Shown: positions 6,752 through 8,272 of the stretch, piece after piece | How the letters are laid out: the number at the start of each line of letters is the position of its first letter | How positions within the stretch are numbered: the stretch's first letter is position 1 | From: an uncultured Eubacteriales bacterium | GTDB taxonomy: Bacteria > Bacillota > Clostridia > Monoglobales > Monoglobaceae | Length of the DNA: 8,272 bases | Assembly: GCA_900552305.1 (NCBI GenBank) | Contig: URZD01000094.1 | Coordinates: 1 to 8,272 of the forward strand | Direction: 5' to 3' | Position numbers and translations under genes: made by a program | Notes under the pieces: generated by a model | The model's database searches: none | Seen by the model: the letters and a program-made list of their open reading frames with translations, nothing else | What the model was told of the DNA's origin: nothing

Positions 6752-7592
6752 AATTGCGCGTGAGAAACATCAAAAGGAGGTTCGCGAGAGTCGCGAATAT
6801 ATCCGCGAGAAGATACTCAGCGAGAAAATGTCGTTCCAGGTGCGCGAGGCCTACAAGGCGCTCAGAACAAATGTTGTATTCTCTCTCCCGACAGACGAAT
6901 GTAAAAAGATTATCGTTACAAGCTCGCTTGCGTCAGAGGGTAAAAGTACAAACTGTTTAAACCTTGCGATAACGTTCGCGGAGATGAATGAAAGGGTTCT
7001 TATTATCGACTGCGACCTGCGCAGACCGAACCTTGGTAGGTTGCTTAATGTAAAAAACACGCCGGGTCTCAGTAACTGTCTTGTCGGGCTAAACTCGCTT
7101 GACGAAATAATCCGCAAAAGCGATTTCAAAAATCTGAGCTATATAACCGCGGGTAACATTCCTCCGAATCCGGCGGAGCTTTTAAGCTCTCCCAATATGG
7201 GCAAAATAATTGCGGAGCTTGAAAAGAGGTTTGACTATATCTTTTTTGATACCGCACCGATTAACCTTGTTACCGATACGGCTGTTTTATCCAAGTACGT
7301 TCACGGTATAATCATGGTGGTGCTTCAGGCGTCAACCGATAAAGAGGCGCTGCGGTTCGCAATGAATCAGCTCCAGTTTGTCGGCGCAAAGGTTTTGGGA
7401 TTCATTCTCAACGGCGTTGTATACGGCAACAACGGTAACTATAAATATAAGAACAAGAAGAAATATTATCGGTACGGAAAAGGCAAGAACTACAACAAAT
7501 ACGGCGGCTCGTATTACAAGTCGGCATACGGCTCATACAAGTATTCGTACGGCGGTGGCTACGGCGATACGGACTACCGCAATGCAAAATAA
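6696..7592 (+). CDS. cpsD: CpsD/CapB-family bacterial tyrosine kinase
   Basis: This 298-residue cytoplasmic BY-kinase autophosphorylates on C-terminal tyrosines when activated by its membrane adaptor and controls polysaccharide assembly. The P-loop signatures are complete: Walker A in SSLASEGKST (76-85, Lys83), Walker A' LIIDCDLRRP (102-111, Asp105 and Asp107) and Walker B IFFDTAP (182-188, Asp185). PNPAELL (157-163) is also typical of the family. The oligomerisation motif EX2RX2R appears as EAYKALR (51-57), with Lys for the first Arg. The tail (243-298) has 16 tyrosines mixed with Lys and Gly, far more than the few usually described. A charged N-terminal extension of about 50 residues precedes the core. 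The start lies inside the upstream gene with AGGAGG (6681-6686) 9 nt before it, so it is well supported over Met7 and Met9. Confidence 0.95.
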   Translation: MAEAPKMSMFQKIRQIPSKIAREKHQKEVRESREYIREKILSEKMSFQVREAYKALRTNVVFSLPTDECKKIIVTSSLASEGKSTNCLNLAITFAEMNERVLIIDCDLRRPNLGRLLNVKNTPGLSNCLVGLNSLDEIIRKSDFKNLSYITAGNIPPNPAELLSSPNMGKIIAELEKRFDYIFFDTAPINLVTDTAVLSKYVHGIIMVVLQASTDKEALRFAMNQLQFVGAKVLGFILNGVVYGNNGNYKYKNKKKYYRYGKGKNYNKYGGSYYKSAYGSYKYSYGGGYGDTDYRNAK

Positions 7593-7735
7593 AAAAACCG
7601 TTATACAGATTTTGGTTTTACAATGCAGAATTTTTACGGAACGCACCGCGGCTCGCAGTCTTTGGCGACGCGGGGCTGCTCCGGTTTTGCAGCCATACGG
7701 GTTTAAGCTGACCCGGGAAAACGGAGAGTGAGGGT
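7593..7735 (+). other. 143-base gap between kinase and phosphatase genes
   Basis: The gap is long for an otherwise tight operon and more GC-rich in its second half. A 49-codon frame (ATG 7582-7584, overlapping the kinase's end, to TGA 7729-7731) spans it almost exactly, but it has no ribosome binding site and its product (start MQNKKTVIQILVLQ) matches nothing I know. A hairpin with arms GGCTGC (7674-7679) and GCAGCC (7689-7694) has no T-tract, so it is not a terminator. I see no promoter, so the phosphatase is probably cotranscribed with the kinase. Confidence 0.4.
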
Positions 7736-8272
7736 ATGATAGATATACATACGCATATACTTCCGGGTATAGACGACGGCAGTGCGAGCGTTGAAGAAAG
7801 TCTCGGAATGCTCAAAATGCTTAAAGAACAGGGAGTTGATGCTATTGCGGCGACTCCTCATTTTTATAGTGAAAGGATTGATACGGCGCATTTCCTTTCG
7901 GCAAGGAGCGCAGCCTTTGAAAAGCTGCTTGCCGCGGCGGGCAGCGCCGCCGAACGCCCCAAGCTGACCTTCGGCGCGGAGGTTTTGTTTTATACCGAGC
8001 TTTACGCTCTGGACGGACTTGAAAGCTTGTGCCTTGACGGCACAAATTACATACTTGTGGAAATGCCGTTCGAGAAATGGTCGGACTATACATACCTTGC
8101 ATTGGAGAAAATCTCCACTGAGCGCGGTCTTATACCGATTGCGGCGCATATCGAAAGATATACCGATATACAGAAGGATCGCGATATGGTAGACAGGCTG
8201 ATTGACGCGGGCGCAAAACTTCAGATTAACGCAAGCTTTATCAACGAGTTTGCAACCCGCGGCAGGGCGCTG
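7736..8272 (+). CDS. cpsB: CpsB/CapC-family PHP-domain protein-tyrosine phosphatase, 3' end cut by window
   Basis: The first 179 residues are present, and the frame is open to the last base. The family (CpsB, CapC, YwqE) is a metal-dependent, usually manganese, PHP phosphatase that dephosphorylates the tyrosine-rich tail of the cognate BY-kinase in the cytoplasm. Metal-binding motifs seen are IHTHILPGIDDG (4-15: His5, His7, Asp14), TPHF (40-43, His42), GAEV (80-83, Glu82) and AAHIERY (136-142, His138; AHPERY in many relatives). The family is about 245-255 residues long, so roughly 70 residues, with the last Asp-x-His metal ligands, lie beyond the edge. The start has GGAG (7723-7726) 9 nt upstream, and the protein begins at the family's usual N-terminus. 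The adaptor, kinase, phosphatase order matches staphylococcal capABC. No inactivating change is visible in the part shown. Confidence 0.95.
   Translation, partial: MIDIHTHILPGIDDGSASVEESLGMLKMLKEQGVDAIAATPHFYSERIDTAHFLSARSAAFEKLLAAAGSAAERPKLTFGAEVLFYTELYALDGLESLCLDGTNYILVEMPFEKWSDYTYLALEKISTERGLIPIAAHIERYTDIQKDRDMVDRLIDAGAKLQINASFINEFATRGRAL

Noticed and set aside
7703..8149. 148-codon minus-strand frame opposite the phosphatase gene
   Set aside because: The plus-strand frame carries all the PHP metal-binding motifs, so the antisense frame is a shadow.

Overview
The window reads as a chromosomal segment of a Gram-positive anaerobe of the class Clostridia. The evidence is a full-length single-chain pyruvate:ferredoxin oxidoreductase, strong AGGAGG-type ribosome binding sites, sigma-A-type promoters close to consensus, AT-rich intergenic DNA, and an exopolysaccharide tyrosine-kinase module of the split (adaptor plus kinase) Firmicutes type. 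Genus or species cannot be set from this sequence.

Layout. Bases 1-61 are the 5' end of a 16S rRNA gene on the minus strand, so the rRNA operon runs out of the left edge. Its leader and two tandem, closely similar promoters (258-286 and 454-482) lie to its right. Divergent from it, a perfect-consensus promoter (664-692) drives a LacX-type aldose 1-epimerase family gene (730-1578, +). A 504-base gap follows between convergent genes. It holds a terminator-like stem-loop that can work in both directions (1674-1730), a perfect 14-bp hairpin (1904-1934) and an unassigned open frame. Then comes the pyruvate:ferredoxin oxidoreductase gene (2083-5592, -), with its own extended -10 promoter and a palindrome at its transcription start. 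A 334-base divergent promoter region separates it from a plus-strand operon: a Wzz/CpsC-like membrane adaptor (5927-6751), an overlapping CpsD/CapB tyrosine kinase (6696-7592) and a CpsB/CapC PHP-type phosphotyrosine phosphatase (7736 to the right edge, incomplete).

How the genes work together. The last three form the phosphoregulatory switch found at the start of Gram-positive capsule/exopolysaccharide loci, in the same order as Staphylococcus capA-capB-capC. The adaptor activates the kinase at the membrane, the kinase phosphorylates its tyrosine-rich tail, and the phosphatase resets it. The polymer synthesis genes would be expected beyond the right edge. The oxidoreductase supplies acetyl-CoA and reduced ferredoxin in central fermentation and has no evident functional link to the other genes. 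The least ordinary feature is the amount of tyrosine in this switch: 16 tyrosines in a lysine-rich kinase tail, and a second cluster of 8 in the adaptor's tail. I see no CRISPR array, tRNA, complete insertion sequence or defence system.
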